In this document: positions 25,193 to 34,437 of the stretch, in pieces
How positions within the stretch are numbered: position 1 is the stretch's first letter
Layout of the letters: each line of letters begins with the position of its first letter
Assembly: GCF_004124275.1 (NCBI RefSeq)
Contig: NZ_CP027218.1
Coordinates: forward strand, 2,793,501 to 2,857,500
Origin: Pseudomonas sp. DTU12.3
GTDB lineage: Bacteria > Pseudomonadota > Gammaproteobacteria > Pseudomonadales > Pseudomonadaceae
Length of the DNA: 64,000 bases
Reading direction: 5' to 3'
Made by a program: the position numbers and the translations under genes
The notes under the pieces: generated by a model
The model's database searches: none
Seen by the model: only the letters and a program-made list of their open reading frames with translations
What the model was told of the DNA's origin: nothing

Positions 25193-25798
25193 ATGGATGA
25201 TCTGGTCAAAGAAGTTATTCCGCTGTTGCAGTACCTGATTCCCGGGTTTTTGTCGGCGTGGATTTTTTATTCGCTGACGGCGTTCAAGCGACCCGATACT
25301 TTTGGGCAGATCGTGCAGGCGTTGATTTTTACGTTTGTGATTCAGGGCGCGGTTTGGGGGATTGGCTCTCTTTGTTTGTGGGTGGGTTTGAAAGGATTTT
25401 CTGTAGGAACATGGGATGCTCGGGCCGAGGCTTTGTGGGCCTTTATTGTTTCAGTATATCTCGGTGGCTTTTCCTGTTACTTGGCTTCAAATGGGGTGTT
25501 GCATGCGTCGCTTCGCAAACGAGATCTGACGCGGAAAAACTCCCATCCCAGCGAGTGGTACAGCGCTTTTGAGGGACATGATCGCCTTGTCACTTTGCAC
25601 CTGAGTGATGAGCGGCGATTGTTTGGCTGGCCCCAGGAGTGGCCCTCCGGTCCCTCGGAAGGACAGTTCATCGTGCTGAATCCACGCTGGCTTGGAGATG
25701 ATGGCGAGGTGCTGCCTTTTGGCGCCGAATTATTGGTGATAGATTCTTCGAAAGTTCAGTGGGTCGAATTCAGTTCCGTCAAGGAGGTTTTATTATGA
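25193..25798 (+). CDS. Membrane protein, resembles DUF6338
   Basis: 201 aa. Two or three N-terminal membrane segments (LLQYLIPGFLSAWIFYSL, ALIFTFVIQGAVWGIGSL, AFIVSVYLGGFSCYLA) are followed by a cytosolic domain of about 110 residues (WYSAFEGHDRLVTLHLSDER and GEVLPFGAELLVID). The IPGF-x-x-x-x-(F/Y) opening resembles DUF6338, a family of unknown function. Start MDDLVK at 25193, with RBS AAGGAG (25179-25184). The DNA here is AT-richer than its neighbours. It overlaps a 41-codon ORF by 4 bp. Confidence 0.72.
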   Translation: MDDLVKEVIPLLQYLIPGFLSAWIFYSLTAFKRPDTFGQIVQALIFTFVIQGAVWGIGSLCLWVGLKGFSVGTWDARAEALWAFIVSVYLGGFSCYLASNGVLHASLRKRDLTRKNSHPSEWYSAFEGHDRLVTLHLSDERRLFGWPQEWPSGPSEGQFIVLNPRWLGDDGEVLPFGAELLVIDSSKVQWVEFSSVKEVLL

Positions 25799-25920
25799 GT
25801 GCAAAAGAACCAACCCCCATTCCACCTCACATCGCACGCCTCTTTGTCGGTCCCGACGGTAAGCAGTTGGTAACACCGCTGGTTAGAGGACCCAGTGCGC
25901 CTCCACCGCTAAAGCGCTGA
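25795..25920 (+). CDS. Small proline-rich hypothetical protein (41 aa), coupled to DUF6338-like gene
   Basis: ATG at 25795 overlaps the previous stop (ATGA) and has a near-perfect RBS, AAGGAGG (25781-25787). Product MSAKEPTPIPPHIARLFVGP then a short tail ending PPPLKR; hydrophilic, no membrane segment. The coupling and RBS support a genuine small gene that acts with its upstream neighbour. No family recognised. Confidence 0.6.
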   Translation: MSAKEPTPIPPHIARLFVGPDGKQLVTPLVRGPSAPPPLKR

Positions 25921-25936
25921 TTAGAGCCACCAGCGA

Positions 25937-26836
25937 CTAACCCCACCCCTCAGCCACCGCCCGGCGAATCGCTTCCAGCAACATCGCAAACGCCGGGTTG
26001 TCGTTATTCTCCCGCCAGATCAGATGCAGCTCGCTCTGCACCCCTTCGCCCAGATCGATATCGCGAAACACCACATTCCTGAACACCACACTGGTCGCAC
26101 AACGCGGCACCAGTGCCAGGCCCATCCCGGCATTCACCAGTGCCAGAATCGTCAGCGACGACCCCAGCCATTGCACGTAATCCGGTGCAACCCGGGCCGA
26201 GCGCAGCATGCCGGTCAGCAGTTCGTTGAACGGCGGATAAGCGGCGTGGGAATACATCAGAAATGGCTGCTTATCCAGATCGTTTACGGCCACTTCAGCC
26301 GCGCTCGCCAATGGATGACCACTCGGTACCGCCAGTACAAACGGCTCGCGCACCAGGCATTCAGTGGCATATCCCGGCTCGAGTAATGGCGCACGGGCGA
26401 TGCCCAAATCGATGCGTCGCGCGCGCAGGGCTTCGTGCTGCTGGTAAGTGTTCATCTCCGACAGATCGATTTTTACCTGGGGCTGTTTCAGTCGCGCCTC
26501 GGCGATAACCTTGGGCAGAAACTCATACACCGCGCTGCCGACAAAACTGATGTTCACCGAACCGATATCGCCTTCGGCAAACCGGCGGGCGATGACTGCC
26601 GCTTGCTGCGCGCGCTCCAGCAGGTTCTGTGCTTCGATGAAAAAAGCCCGGCCGGCGGCGGTCAGCGCGACACTGCGGGTGCTGCGGGTGAACAGCGCGA
26701 CGCCGAGGTGATGCTCGAGCAATTGAATCTGCCGGCTCAGCGGCGGCTGGGTCATGTTCAGTCGCTCGGCGGCGCGGCGAAAGTTGAGTTCGGTGGCGAC
26801 AGTGGTGAAGCAGCGCAGCTGGGTCAGTTCGAACAT
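25937..26836 (-). CDS. LysR-family regulator of the glucarate locus
   Basis: 299 aa. Begins MFELTQLRCFTTVATELNFR, with HTH ending MTQPPLSRQIQLLEHHLG; the effector domain follows (VNISFVGSAVYEFLPKV). It resembles the BenM/CatM-like branch that starts with ELRHLRYF-type helices. The start at 26836 is the standard position for LysR proteins; an earlier in-frame ATG would add 17 non-conserved residues. Divergent from the MFS-gudD genes, its probable targets. Confidence 0.87.
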   Translation of the reverse strand: MFELTQLRCFTTVATELNFRRAAERLNMTQPPLSRQIQLLEHHLGVALFTRSTRSVALTAAGRAFFIEAQNLLERAQQAAVIARRFAEGDIGSVNISFVGSAVYEFLPKVIAEARLKQPQVKIDLSEMNTYQQHEALRARRIDLGIARAPLLEPGYATECLVREPFVLAVPSGHPLASAAEVAVNDLDKQPFLMYSHAAYPPFNELLTGMLRSARVAPDYVQWLGSSLTILALVNAGMGLALVPRCATSVVFRNVVFRDIDLGEGVQSELHLIWRENNDNPAFAMLLEAIRRAVAEGWG

Positions 26837-26838
26837 TG

Positions 26839-26879
26839 ATCTAATCCGGGTATCAATCGAATGCCAGGTTAGATTAGAC
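26839..26879. promoter_or_regulatory. Imperfect inverted repeat ATCTAATC..GATTAGAC in divergent promoter
   Basis: Two 8-nt half sites (7 of 8 complementary), 25 bp apart, in the LysR/MFS gap and close to the LysR start. Compatible with LysR recognition and activation sites; not proven. Confidence 0.3.
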
Positions 26880-26955
26880 GGGATCAATGATCGCCGTCCA
26901 TGATCGACTCAACGCTTTACGCCATCCCTAAAAAAACAAGATCGGGAGTCGCCCC

Positions 26956-28323
26956 TTGAAAACCTTCCAGAGTCCGCTGGACGTCACGGTCCTCGCCCGT
27001 GCCGCCGCCAAGGTCAAGCGCCACGTGCTGCCGCTGTTCGTGGTGATGTTCATCGTCAACTACATCGATCGGGTCAACATCGGTTTCGTGCGCAGTCATA
27101 TGGAAACCGATCTGGGCATCGGCGCGGCGGCTTACGGCCTCGGCGCCGGTTTGTTCTTTGTGGGCTACGCGCTGTTCGAAGTGCCGTCCAACATGCTTCT
27201 GCAACGTTACGGCGCGCGGGTCTGGCTGACACGGATCATGTTCACCTGGGGCGCCGCCGCCATGGCCATGGCGTTTGTCAGGGGCGAAACCAGTTTCTAT
27301 GTGCTGCGCTTTATTCTCGGCGCGGCCGAGGCGGGGTTCTTTCCGGGGATCATTTACTACTTCACGCAGTGGCTACCGGCCTCCGAGCGCGGCAAGACCA
27401 TGGCGGTGTTTCTCAGCGGTTCGGCGATTGCCTCGGTGATCTCCGGCCCGGTCTCCGGTGCGCTGCTGCACATCAGCGGGTTGGGCCTGCACGGCTGGCA
27501 GTGGATGTTCTTGATCGAGGGCGCGGCGTCGGTGGTGCTTTGCGGGTTTGTCTGGTTCTGGCTGCAATCGCATCCGCGTCAGGCCAAGTGGCTGAGTGAA
27601 GAGGAGCGCGAAGCACTGGTCGCGGCGATTGCCGAAGAGCAGCAGGCCCGTGAAGCGGTGCAGATCGCCAAGCCGTCGATGTTCAAGCTGTTGGCGGATC
27701 GGCAGATTGCGCTGTTCTGTTTCATCTACTTCTCCATTGCCCTGACCATTTACGGCGCGACGTTCTGGCTGCCGAGCATGATCAAAAAGATGGGCAATCT
27801 CGGCGATTTCCAGGTTGGCCTGCTCAACTCGATACCGTGGATCATTTCGATTGTCGCCATGTACGGCTTTGCGGCGATGGCCGGTAAATGGAAGTTCCAA
27901 CAGGCGTGGGTCGCGCTGACGCTGGTGATCGCGGCCGTCGGCATGTTCATGTCGACCACTGGCGGGCCGATTTTCGCCTTCGTCGCGATCTGCTTCGCCG
28001 CCATCGGTTTCAAGGCAGCGTCGGCATTGTTCTGGCCAATTCCGCAAAGCTATCTGGATGCGCGCATCGCCGCTGCGGTGATCGCGCTGATCAACTCGAT
28101 TGGCAATCTCGGCGGTTTCGTCGCGCCGACTGCATTTGGTTTTCTCGAACAAACCACCGGCTCTATCGAGGGCGGCCTGTATGGCTTGGCTGGCACGTCG
28201 CTGATCGCAGCGGTGGTGATTTTCTTTGCCCGCACGGCGCCGGGTGCCAAAGGCAAAACCCCGGCAAAGCCCTATGACGACACCGCCGTTGTCGCGACGG
28301 CCAGCCCGGCTGCGAGCCATTGA
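26956..28323 (+). CDS. MFS transporter, anion:cation symporter type (glucarate/galactarate-like)
   Basis: 455 aa, twelve hydrophobic segments. The VNYIDRVNIGFVRSHM signature and FEVPSNMLLQRYGARVWL are typical of the anion:cation symporter family that carries glucarate, galactarate and tartrate. It uses a TTG start after GATCGGGAGTCGCCCC. An AT-rich A7-C-AAGA tract precedes the RBS. gudD follows 30 bp downstream, which points to glucarate as the substrate. Confidence 0.87.
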   Translation: MKTFQSPLDVTVLARAAAKVKRHVLPLFVVMFIVNYIDRVNIGFVRSHMETDLGIGAAAYGLGAGLFFVGYALFEVPSNMLLQRYGARVWLTRIMFTWGAAAMAMAFVRGETSFYVLRFILGAAEAGFFPGIIYYFTQWLPASERGKTMAVFLSGSAIASVISGPVSGALLHISGLGLHGWQWMFLIEGAASVVLCGFVWFWLQSHPRQAKWLSEEEREALVAAIAEEQQAREAVQIAKPSMFKLLADRQIALFCFIYFSIALTIYGATFWLPSMIKKMGNLGDFQVGLLNSIPWIISIVAMYGFAAMAGKWKFQQAWVALTLVIAAVGMFMSTTGGPIFAFVAICFAAIGFKAASALFWPIPQSYLDARIAAAVIALINSIGNLGGFVAPTAFGFLEQTTGSIEGGLYGLAGTSLIAAVVIFFARTAPGAKGKTPAKPYDDTAVVATASPAASH

Positions 28324-28353
28324 ATTGATTGTTGATCTGTCAGGAGCGTTATC

Positions 28354-29628
28354 TTGAAAATCACCCGTGTCACCGTGACCCCGATTGCCTTCCGTGATCC
28401 GCCGCTGCTCAACGCCAGCGGCATCCACGAACCCTTTGCGCTGCGCTCGATCATCGAGATCGAAAGCGACAACGGCTACATAGGCCTCGGCGAAAGCTAT
28501 GGCGATGCCCCGGCGCTGGCGATCCAACAGCAGTTGCAGGCGCAACTGATCGGCCTCGATCCGTTCAACCTCAACCAGTTGCGCGCGATCGTGCAGGTCA
28601 CCGTTGCCGCCAATAAACCTGCGAGCCTCGCCGGTGCCGAACTGGCGCCCGGTTCCCACGCCAGCAAAGCGGTGAGCAACGCCTATTCGGCGTTCGAGGT
28701 GGCATTTCTCGATTTGCAGGCGCATTACCTGAATGTGCCGCTGGTGGACCTGCTCGGCGGCGCGATTCGCGATGAGGTGCCGTTCAGCGCTTACTTGTTC
28801 TTCAAGTACGCGCAACATGTCGATTCGCCGTACAAACCGGACAACTGGGGCGAGGCGCTCAGCGAGCAGCAAATCGTCGCGCAGGCTGCGCGGATGATCG
28901 AGGCGTATGGTTTCAAAAGCATCAAACTCAAGGCCGGCACGTTGCCGCCGGAGCATGAGGTGGCATGCATCAAAGCCTTGAAAAAAGCCTTCCCGGACTA
29001 TCCGCTGCGCATCGATCCGAATGGCAACTGGTCGCTGGAAACGTCTATTCGCATGGCCGAATTGCTCGGCGATGATCTGCAGTATTACGAAGACCCGACC
29101 CCGGGCCTCGATGGCATGGCCGAGCTGCACAAACGCACTGGCCTGCCGCTGGCGACCAACATGGTGGTCACCGACTTCGACGAGTTCCGTCGCAGTGTCG
29201 CGCAGAACAGCGTGCAGATTGTTCTCGCCGACCACCATTACTGGGGCGGCCTGCGCGACACGCAGGCGCTGGCGAAGATGTGTGACGTGTTTGGCCTCGG
29301 CGTGTCGATGCATTCCAACTCGCACTTGGGCATCAGCCTGATGGCGATGGCGCATGTGGCGGCGGCCGTGCCGAATCTGGATTACGCCTGCGACACCCAT
29401 TACCCGTGGCAGGAGCCGGATGAAGAGGTAATCAAGGGTGGCAAGCTGTCGATTGTCGATGGCTGCGTGAAGATCAGCCGGGCAGCGGGGCTTGGCCTGG
29501 AGCTGGATCATGAGCAGTTGGGCAAGCTGCATGATCAGTACCTGACGTGCGGGATTCGCCAGCGTGATGATGTGCGGCAGATGCAGCGGTACAAGCCGGA
29601 CTGGAAGGCGGTCAAACCGAGGTTTTGA
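28354..29628 (+). CDS. gudD: Glucarate dehydratase
   Basis: 424 aa, enolase superfamily. It converts D-glucarate to 5-keto-4-deoxy-D-glucarate. Catalytic Lys pair in SIKLKAGTLPP, metal ligand Asp in RIDPNGNWSLE, Glu in YYEDPTPGLDG, Asn in LATNMVV, catalytic His in GVSMHSNSHLG; all match the GudD pattern. TTG start with CAGGAGCG RBS. Slightly shorter than the E. coli enzyme. The next enzymes of the pathway (5-keto-4-deoxyglucarate dehydratase and ketoglutarate semialdehyde dehydrogenase) are not adjacent. Confidence 0.92.
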   Translation: MKITRVTVTPIAFRDPPLLNASGIHEPFALRSIIEIESDNGYIGLGESYGDAPALAIQQQLQAQLIGLDPFNLNQLRAIVQVTVAANKPASLAGAELAPGSHASKAVSNAYSAFEVAFLDLQAHYLNVPLVDLLGGAIRDEVPFSAYLFFKYAQHVDSPYKPDNWGEALSEQQIVAQAARMIEAYGFKSIKLKAGTLPPEHEVACIKALKKAFPDYPLRIDPNGNWSLETSIRMAELLGDDLQYYEDPTPGLDGMAELHKRTGLPLATNMVVTDFDEFRRSVAQNSVQIVLADHHYWGGLRDTQALAKMCDVFGLGVSMHSNSHLGISLMAMAHVAAAVPNLDYACDTHYPWQEPDEEVIKGGKLSIVDGCVKISRAAGLGLELDHEQLGKLHDQYLTCGIRQRDDVRQMQRYKPDWKAVKPRF

Positions 29629-29640
29629 AGTTGCCTCTGC

Positions 29641-29729
29641 CGGCCCCTTCGCGAGCAAGCCCGCTCCCACATTGGAATTCTGGCGCTCCCACGTCCGATG
29701 TGGGAGCGGGCTTGCTCGCGAAGGCGGCC
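29641..29729. repeat. REP inverted repeat, family I
   Basis: CCTTCGCGAGCAAGCCCGCT plus CCCACAT pairs with ATGTGGGAGCGGGCTTGCTC plus GCGAAGG between the convergent gudD and LysR genes; it may terminate both. Confidence 0.9.
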
Positions 29730-29748
29730 TGATTGGCAACACCTGTCT

Positions 29749-30633
29749 TCAGAGTGTATGCACCAGCCAATCCCGAAACGCCTTGAGTGACGGCAAATTC
29801 TCATTGCGCGGCGGATACACCAGGTAATAGCTGCGCCGGCTGGTAATCGGCTCACCCAATTGCAGCAGCTCGCCACTGTGCAACTCATCCTCCACCAGAA
29901 TCCTCGGCACCAACCCCACACCAATATTCGCCCGCACCGCCTGAATCAGGTGCGAAGTCATTTCAAAACTCGGGCCGATACGCATGCTGCGGTGTGGCAG
30001 GCCGTGATGGCTGAACCACTCCGCCCACGCCTGCGCATTGCTGCTGACATTGAGCAGCAATTGCCCGGCAATCTGTTGTTCGGCGTCATCGCGTTCAGCC
30101 GAGGACAGTTGCGCGCTGGCAATCACCACCAGTTCTTCGGTGTGCAGGGGCAGGGCGGTCAGCCCCGGCCAGTCACCGCCGCCGACGCAAATCGCCGCGT
30201 CGATTTCGCTGGTATCAAAGTCGATCGCTTCGATACGCGAATGCAAGTGCACGGTCATGCCCGGATGCGCGGTGTAGAAATCCTTCAGGCGCGGCAGCAG
30301 CCATTTCGAACCAAAAGTCGGCAGCGTCGCCAGACGCAAACTGTGAATGCCCGAACCAAAAGCCATCGCCTGCAACGTCGCACTGCGAATCTGCCCCAGC
30401 GCTTCCGCGAGTTCACGCTGATACATGCGCCCGACGTCGGTCAGCACCACTTGCCGACCTTCGCGAGTGAACAGGCGCATGCCGAGCATTTTCTCGAGAA
30501 TCTGCACCTGCCGGCTGACCGCACTCTGCGTCAGCGAGAGTTCATGGGCGGCGCGGGTGTAGCTTTCGTGGCGCGCGGCAGCCTCGAAAGCCAGCAATAA
30601 CGACATGGAGGGGGTGAGCGTGCGCGGATTCAT
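29749..30633 (-). CDS. LysR-family regulator, GcvA-like
   Basis: 294 aa. HTH region LLLAFEAAARHESYTRAAHE to LTQSAVSRQVQILEKMLG, effector domain with PTFGSKWLLPRLKDF. Third GcvA-like regulator of the window. It is convergent with gudD and divergent from the YdiJ-type dehydrogenase at 30792, which is the more likely target because they share the 158-bp promoter gap. Confidence 0.87.
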   Translation of the reverse strand: MNPRTLTPSMSLLLAFEAAARHESYTRAAHELSLTQSAVSRQVQILEKMLGMRLFTREGRQVVLTDVGRMYQRELAEALGQIRSATLQAMAFGSGIHSLRLATLPTFGSKWLLPRLKDFYTAHPGMTVHLHSRIEAIDFDTSEIDAAICVGGGDWPGLTALPLHTEELVVIASAQLSSAERDDAEQQIAGQLLLNVSSNAQAWAEWFSHHGLPHRSMRIGPSFEMTSHLIQAVRANIGVGLVPRILVEDELHSGELLQLGEPITSRRSYYLVYPPRNENLPSLKAFRDWLVHTL

Positions 30634-30791
30634 TCGTAAAAGTCATCAATAGCGGGTCGAATTTACGGTTGTCCCGATGTCCTGCAGCAATGAACATGGG
30701 CGTCATTAGATGGCGGAGCCTGACGCAATCATTCCTTGCGTACAACTGTTCACCGCCACACGGCCCGATTTTGACCGAGATACCCTGACCG

Positions 30792-33700
30792 ATGATTGCC
30801 CAGCTGTCGCCCGCACAAGCCCTGACCACCGATTACCAGCAGTTCCTCAAAGCCCTGGAGGCCAGCGGCTTTCGCGGTGAAATCAGCGCCGATTACGCCA
30901 GCCGCGTGGTGCTCGCGACTGACAACTCGATCTATCAGCGTCTGCCGCAAGCGGCGGTGTTTCCGCTGGACGCCGAGGACGTCGCGCGAGTGGCGCGACT
31001 GATTGCCGAACCGGCTTTCCGGCAAGTGGTGATCACCCCACGGGGCGGTGGCACCGGCACCAACGGCCAGTCGCTGACCGATGGCATCGTCGTTGATCTG
31101 TCGCGACACATGAACCGCATCCTTGAAATCAACGTCGAGCAACGCTGGGTGCGGGTGCAGGCCGGGGTGGTCAAGGATCAGCTCAACGCCGCATTGAAAT
31201 CCGCCGGGCTGTTCTTCGCCCCGGAACTGTCGACCTCCAACCGCGCCACGGTCGGCGGCATGATCAACACCGACGCCAGCGGCCAGGGCAGTTGCACCTA
31301 CGGCAAGACCCGCGACCATGTGCTTGAACTCGACATGGTCTTGCGCGGAGGCGAGCGTCTGCGCGGTTTGCCCCTCGAAGAAAGTGAACTTGAAGCGTTG
31401 TGCGCGCGCGAAGATCGCGTCGGTGAAGTCTATCGCTGCGCGCGGCAGATCATTGATGAACAGGGCGAGCTGATCAAAGCGCGTTTTCCCGATCTCAATC
31501 GCTGCCTGACCGGTTATGACCTGGCGCACCTGCGCGAGGCGGATCAGCGCTTCAACCTCAACAGTGTGCTTTGCGGCGCTGAAGGTTCGCTGGGTTTTGT
31601 CGTCGAGGCGCGGCTGAATGTGTTGCCGATTCCCAAGCACACAATGCTGGTGAATATCCGCTACGGCGGTTTCATGGACGCCTTGCGCGATGCCCGCGCG
31701 TTGATGGCGCTGAAACCGTTGTCGATTGAAACGGTAGATTCAAAGGTCTTGCTGCTGGCGATGCAGGACATCGTCTGGCACGGCGTCGCCGAATACTTTC
31801 CGCAAAGCGCCGAGCGGCCAACGTTGGGCATCAACCTGGTCGAGTTCTGCGGCGATGATCCCGAAGACTTGCAACGTCGGGTCGAGGCGTTTGTCGGGCA
31901 CTTGAGCAGCGACCGCACGGTCGAGCGTTTGGGCCATACCCTGGCGGTCGGGCACGCGGCAGTGAGCAAGGTCTACGGCATGCGCAAACGTGCAGTCGGT
32001 CTGCTCGGCAACGTCGCCGGTGAGGCGCGGCCACAACCGTTTGTCGAAGACACTGCGGTGCCGCCGCAGCACTTGGCTGAATACATCGCCGAGTTGCGTG
32101 ACCTGCTCGACAGCCACGGTTTGCAGTACGGCATGTTCGGTCACGTCGATGCCGGCGTGCTGCACGTAAGGCCGATTCTCGATATGAAAGATCCGCAGCA
32201 AGCGGCGCTGGTGCGCCCGGTCTCCGATGGCGTCGCGGCGCTGACCCAGCGTTACGGCGGCTTGCTCTGGGGCGAGCACGGCAAAGGCTTGCGTTCGGAA
32301 TATGCGCCGGCGTTTTTCGGCGAGTTGTATCCGGCGCTGCAAGCCCTGAAAGCCGCATTTGATCCGTTCAACCAGTTCAATCCGGGCAAAATCGCCACGC
32401 CTGCCAACAGCGGCGCGGCCCTGCTGAAAATCGACGAAGTCACCCTGCGCGGTGAACTGGATCGACAGATTGACGAGAAAGTCTGGCAAGACTACGGCGC
32501 GGCCATGCACTGCAACGGTAACGGCGCCTGCTACAACTTTGATCCCGACGACGCCATGTGCCCGTCGTGGAAAGCCACCCGCGAACGTGCGCAATCGCCC
32601 AAGGGCCGCGCGTCGTTGATCCGCGAATGGTTGCGTTTGCAGGGCGAGGCGGGGGTCGATGTGTTGTCCAGTGCCGTTCGCCAACCAGCGTTTTTCAGCA
32701 CGCTGTGGCAGCGCTGGCGCAATACCCGCGCGCAATCCGAAGACTTCTCCCATGAGGTCTACGACGCCATGGCCGGTTGCCTGGCGTGTAAATCCTGCGC
32801 AGGCCAGTGCCCGGTGAAGGTCAACGTGCCGGAGTTTCGTTCGCGGTTTCTCGAGCTGTATCACAGCCGTTATCTGCGCCCGGCGCGGGATTATCTGATT
32901 GCCTCGCTGGAATACAGCATCCCCTACATGGCACGGATTCCGGCGTTGTATAACGGTTTGATGGGCGCTGCGTGGCTGCGCAGTGTGCTCGAACGTGCCG
33001 GTGGCATGGTCGATGTGCCGCTGCTCAGTCGCTTCGATTTCCATGCAGCGCTGCGTCGTTGGCAGGTGCAACCGGCAACGGTCGCGACCTTGTCGGCGCT
33101 GACCCAAGCGCAACGCGAGCGCAGCGTGGTCATCGTGCAGGACGCCTTCACCCGTTACTTCGAGGCGCCGTTGCTGGCGGATCTGGTCGAACTGATATCG
33201 CGGTTGGGCTATCAGGTTTACCTGGCACCGTTCAGTGCCAACGGCAAGCCGCTGCATGTGCAAGGCTTCCTGTCGGCGTTCAGCCGTGCGGCGTTGCGCA
33301 ATGCCCGCCAGTTGGGTGAATTGGCCAATGTGGGTGTGCCGCTGCTCGGGCTGGATCCGGCGATGACCCTGGTTTATCGCCAGGAATACTTGAAAGTGCC
33401 GGGTATGCAGGATTGCCCGGAAGTTGCTCTACTGCAGGAATGGTTACTCAAGGTGATGCCGCAGCAGGCGTCGGAAGATAACGCCGCGTCGTTCCGTCTG
33501 CTCGCGCATTGCACCGAGAAAACCAACGCCCCGGCCGCGACTCGCCAATGGGAACAGGTGTTCGAGCGTGCCGGTTTGAAGTTGGCGACGCAGGCCACTG
33601 GTTGTTGCGGCATGTCCGGCACTTACGGCCATGAGGCACGCAATCGTGAAACCTCGGCGGTGATTTACGAGCAATCGTGGGCGCGTCAGGTCGAGGCGCC

Positions 33701-33818
33701 CTCGGAGAAGGGTGAAGCGCTGGCCACCGGTTATTCCTGCCGCAGTCAGGTCAAGCGCCAGTCGGATCAGGCGCTGCGCCATCCGTTGCAGGTGCTGCTT
33801 GAGGTTCAGCGTCGCTGA
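30792..33818 (+). CDS. ydiJ: FAD/Fe-S D-2-hydroxyacid dehydrogenase, YdiJ type
   Basis: 1008 aa, matching YdiJ length. Domains: FAD-binding PCMH (about 45-275, with ITPRGGGTGTNGQSLTDG), FAD-linked oxidase C-terminal (about 290-545, LLWGEHGKGLRSEY and FNPGKIATP), 4Fe-4S region (HCNGNGACYNFD, then CLACKSCAGQCPVKVNVPEF, about 660), and a C-terminal CCG domain (TGCCGMSGTYGHE, about 935). E. coli YdiJ oxidises D-2-hydroxyglutarate; a lactate-type substrate is also possible. Its 3' end overlaps the convergent PqiA gene by 68 bp. Confidence 0.88.
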   Translation: MIAQLSPAQALTTDYQQFLKALEASGFRGEISADYASRVVLATDNSIYQRLPQAAVFPLDAEDVARVARLIAEPAFRQVVITPRGGGTGTNGQSLTDGIVVDLSRHMNRILEINVEQRWVRVQAGVVKDQLNAALKSAGLFFAPELSTSNRATVGGMINTDASGQGSCTYGKTRDHVLELDMVLRGGERLRGLPLEESELEALCAREDRVGEVYRCARQIIDEQGELIKARFPDLNRCLTGYDLAHLREADQRFNLNSVLCGAEGSLGFVVEARLNVLPIPKHTMLVNIRYGGFMDALRDARALMALKPLSIETVDSKVLLLAMQDIVWHGVAEYFPQSAERPTLGINLVEFCGDDPEDLQRRVEAFVGHLSSDRTVERLGHTLAVGHAAVSKVYGMRKRAVGLLGNVAGEARPQPFVEDTAVPPQHLAEYIAELRDLLDSHGLQYGMFGHVDAGVLHVRPILDMKDPQQAALVRPVSDGVAALTQRYGGLLWGEHGKGLRSEYAPAFFGELYPALQALKAAFDPFNQFNPGKIATPANSGAALLKIDEVTLRGELDRQIDEKVWQDYGAAMHCNGNGACYNFDPDDAMCPSWKATRERAQSPKGRASLIREWLRLQGEAGVDVLSSAVRQPAFFSTLWQRWRNTRAQSEDFSHEVYDAMAGCLACKSCAGQCPVKVNVPEFRSRFLELYHSRYLRPARDYLIASLEYSIPYMARIPALYNGLMGAAWLRSVLERAGGMVDVPLLSRFDFHAALRRWQVQPATVATLSALTQAQRERSVVIVQDAFTRYFEAPLLADLVELISRLGYQVYLAPFSANGKPLHVQGFLSAFSRAALRNARQLGELANVGVPLLGLDPAMTLVYRQEYLKVPGMQDCPEVALLQEWLLKVMPQQASEDNAASFRLLAHCTEKTNAPAATRQWEQVFERAGLKLATQATGCCGMSGTYGHEARNRETSAVIYEQSWARQVEAPSEKGEALATGYSCRSQVKRQSDQALRHPLQVLLEVQRR

Positions 33819-34437
33819 GGGATTGGTCCGAGTCCTTGTCCCAGATCAGCCGTGGATCGAAGCTCATCGCCGCCAGCATGGTGAACACCACGACCAGGCC
33901 GAAAAACAGGATGCCCGGTCGTGGCTCGATGTCGCCCAGGGCCTGGAATTTCACCAGCGCCGCGACCAACGCCACCACCAGCACGTCGAGCATCGACCAG
34001 TAACCGATCAGCTCGACGAAGCGGTACAGCTTTGAACGCTCTTTGCGCGCCCAGGCGCTGTCGCGTTGCACGGTAGTCAGCAGTAACGTCAGGGCGACGA
34101 ACTTGATCCCCGGCACGGCGATACTGGCGATGAAAATGATCAGCGCGATGTCCCACGCGCCCGCTTCCCAGAACTCCAGCACGCCGCTCATGATTGTGCT
34201 GTCGGCGCCACTACCAAGCATGGTGGTGTTCATCACCGGCAGCAGATTGGCCGGCACATAAAATGCCAGCGCAGCGAGCATGTAGGCCCAGGTGCGTGTC
34301 AGCGAGTTGGTCTTGCGCCGATGCAGCGGCGCATCGCAACGCGGGCATTCGTGCGGCTCGTCAGTCATGTCGCAGGCCAGCCCGCAGCTGTGGCACAGGC
34401 ACAGGTTGAGTTCGCTGGCAGTGGGTGGCCGCTTCAT
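33751..34437 (-). CDS. pqiA: PqiA/LetA-type membrane protein, second half
   Basis: 228 aa. An N-terminal zinc-ribbon-like region (LCLCHSCGLACDMTDEPHEC, then PRCDA) is followed by four hydrophobic segments (MLAALAFYVPANLLPVMNTT, ALIIFIASIAVPGIKFVAL, YWSMLDVLVVALVAALVKF, FFGLVVVFTMLAAMSFDPR). The YWSMLDV-type motif is a PqiA signature. PqiA works with the MCE protein PqiB in lipid transport between membranes. ATG at 34437 overlaps the upstream gene's stop by 4 bp. No pqiB follows; the next gene is convergent. Confidence 0.87.
   Translation of the reverse strand: MKRPPTASELNLCLCHSCGLACDMTDEPHECPRCDAPLHRRKTNSLTRTWAYMLAALAFYVPANLLPVMNTTMLGSGADSTIMSGVLEFWEAGAWDIALIIFIASIAVPGIKFVALTLLLTTVQRDSAWARKERSKLYRFVELIGYWSMLDVLVVALVAALVKFQALGDIEPRPGILFFGLVVVFTMLAAMSFDPRLIWDKDSDQSLSDAEPQAAPATDGAAPDPTGA

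Noticed and set aside
27373..29742. 789-codon open frame antisense to the MFS and gudD genes
   Set aside because: High GC creates long antisense frames. The sense strand encodes clear MFS and glucarate dehydratase motifs, while the antisense product is rich in Arg, His and Gln with no domain.
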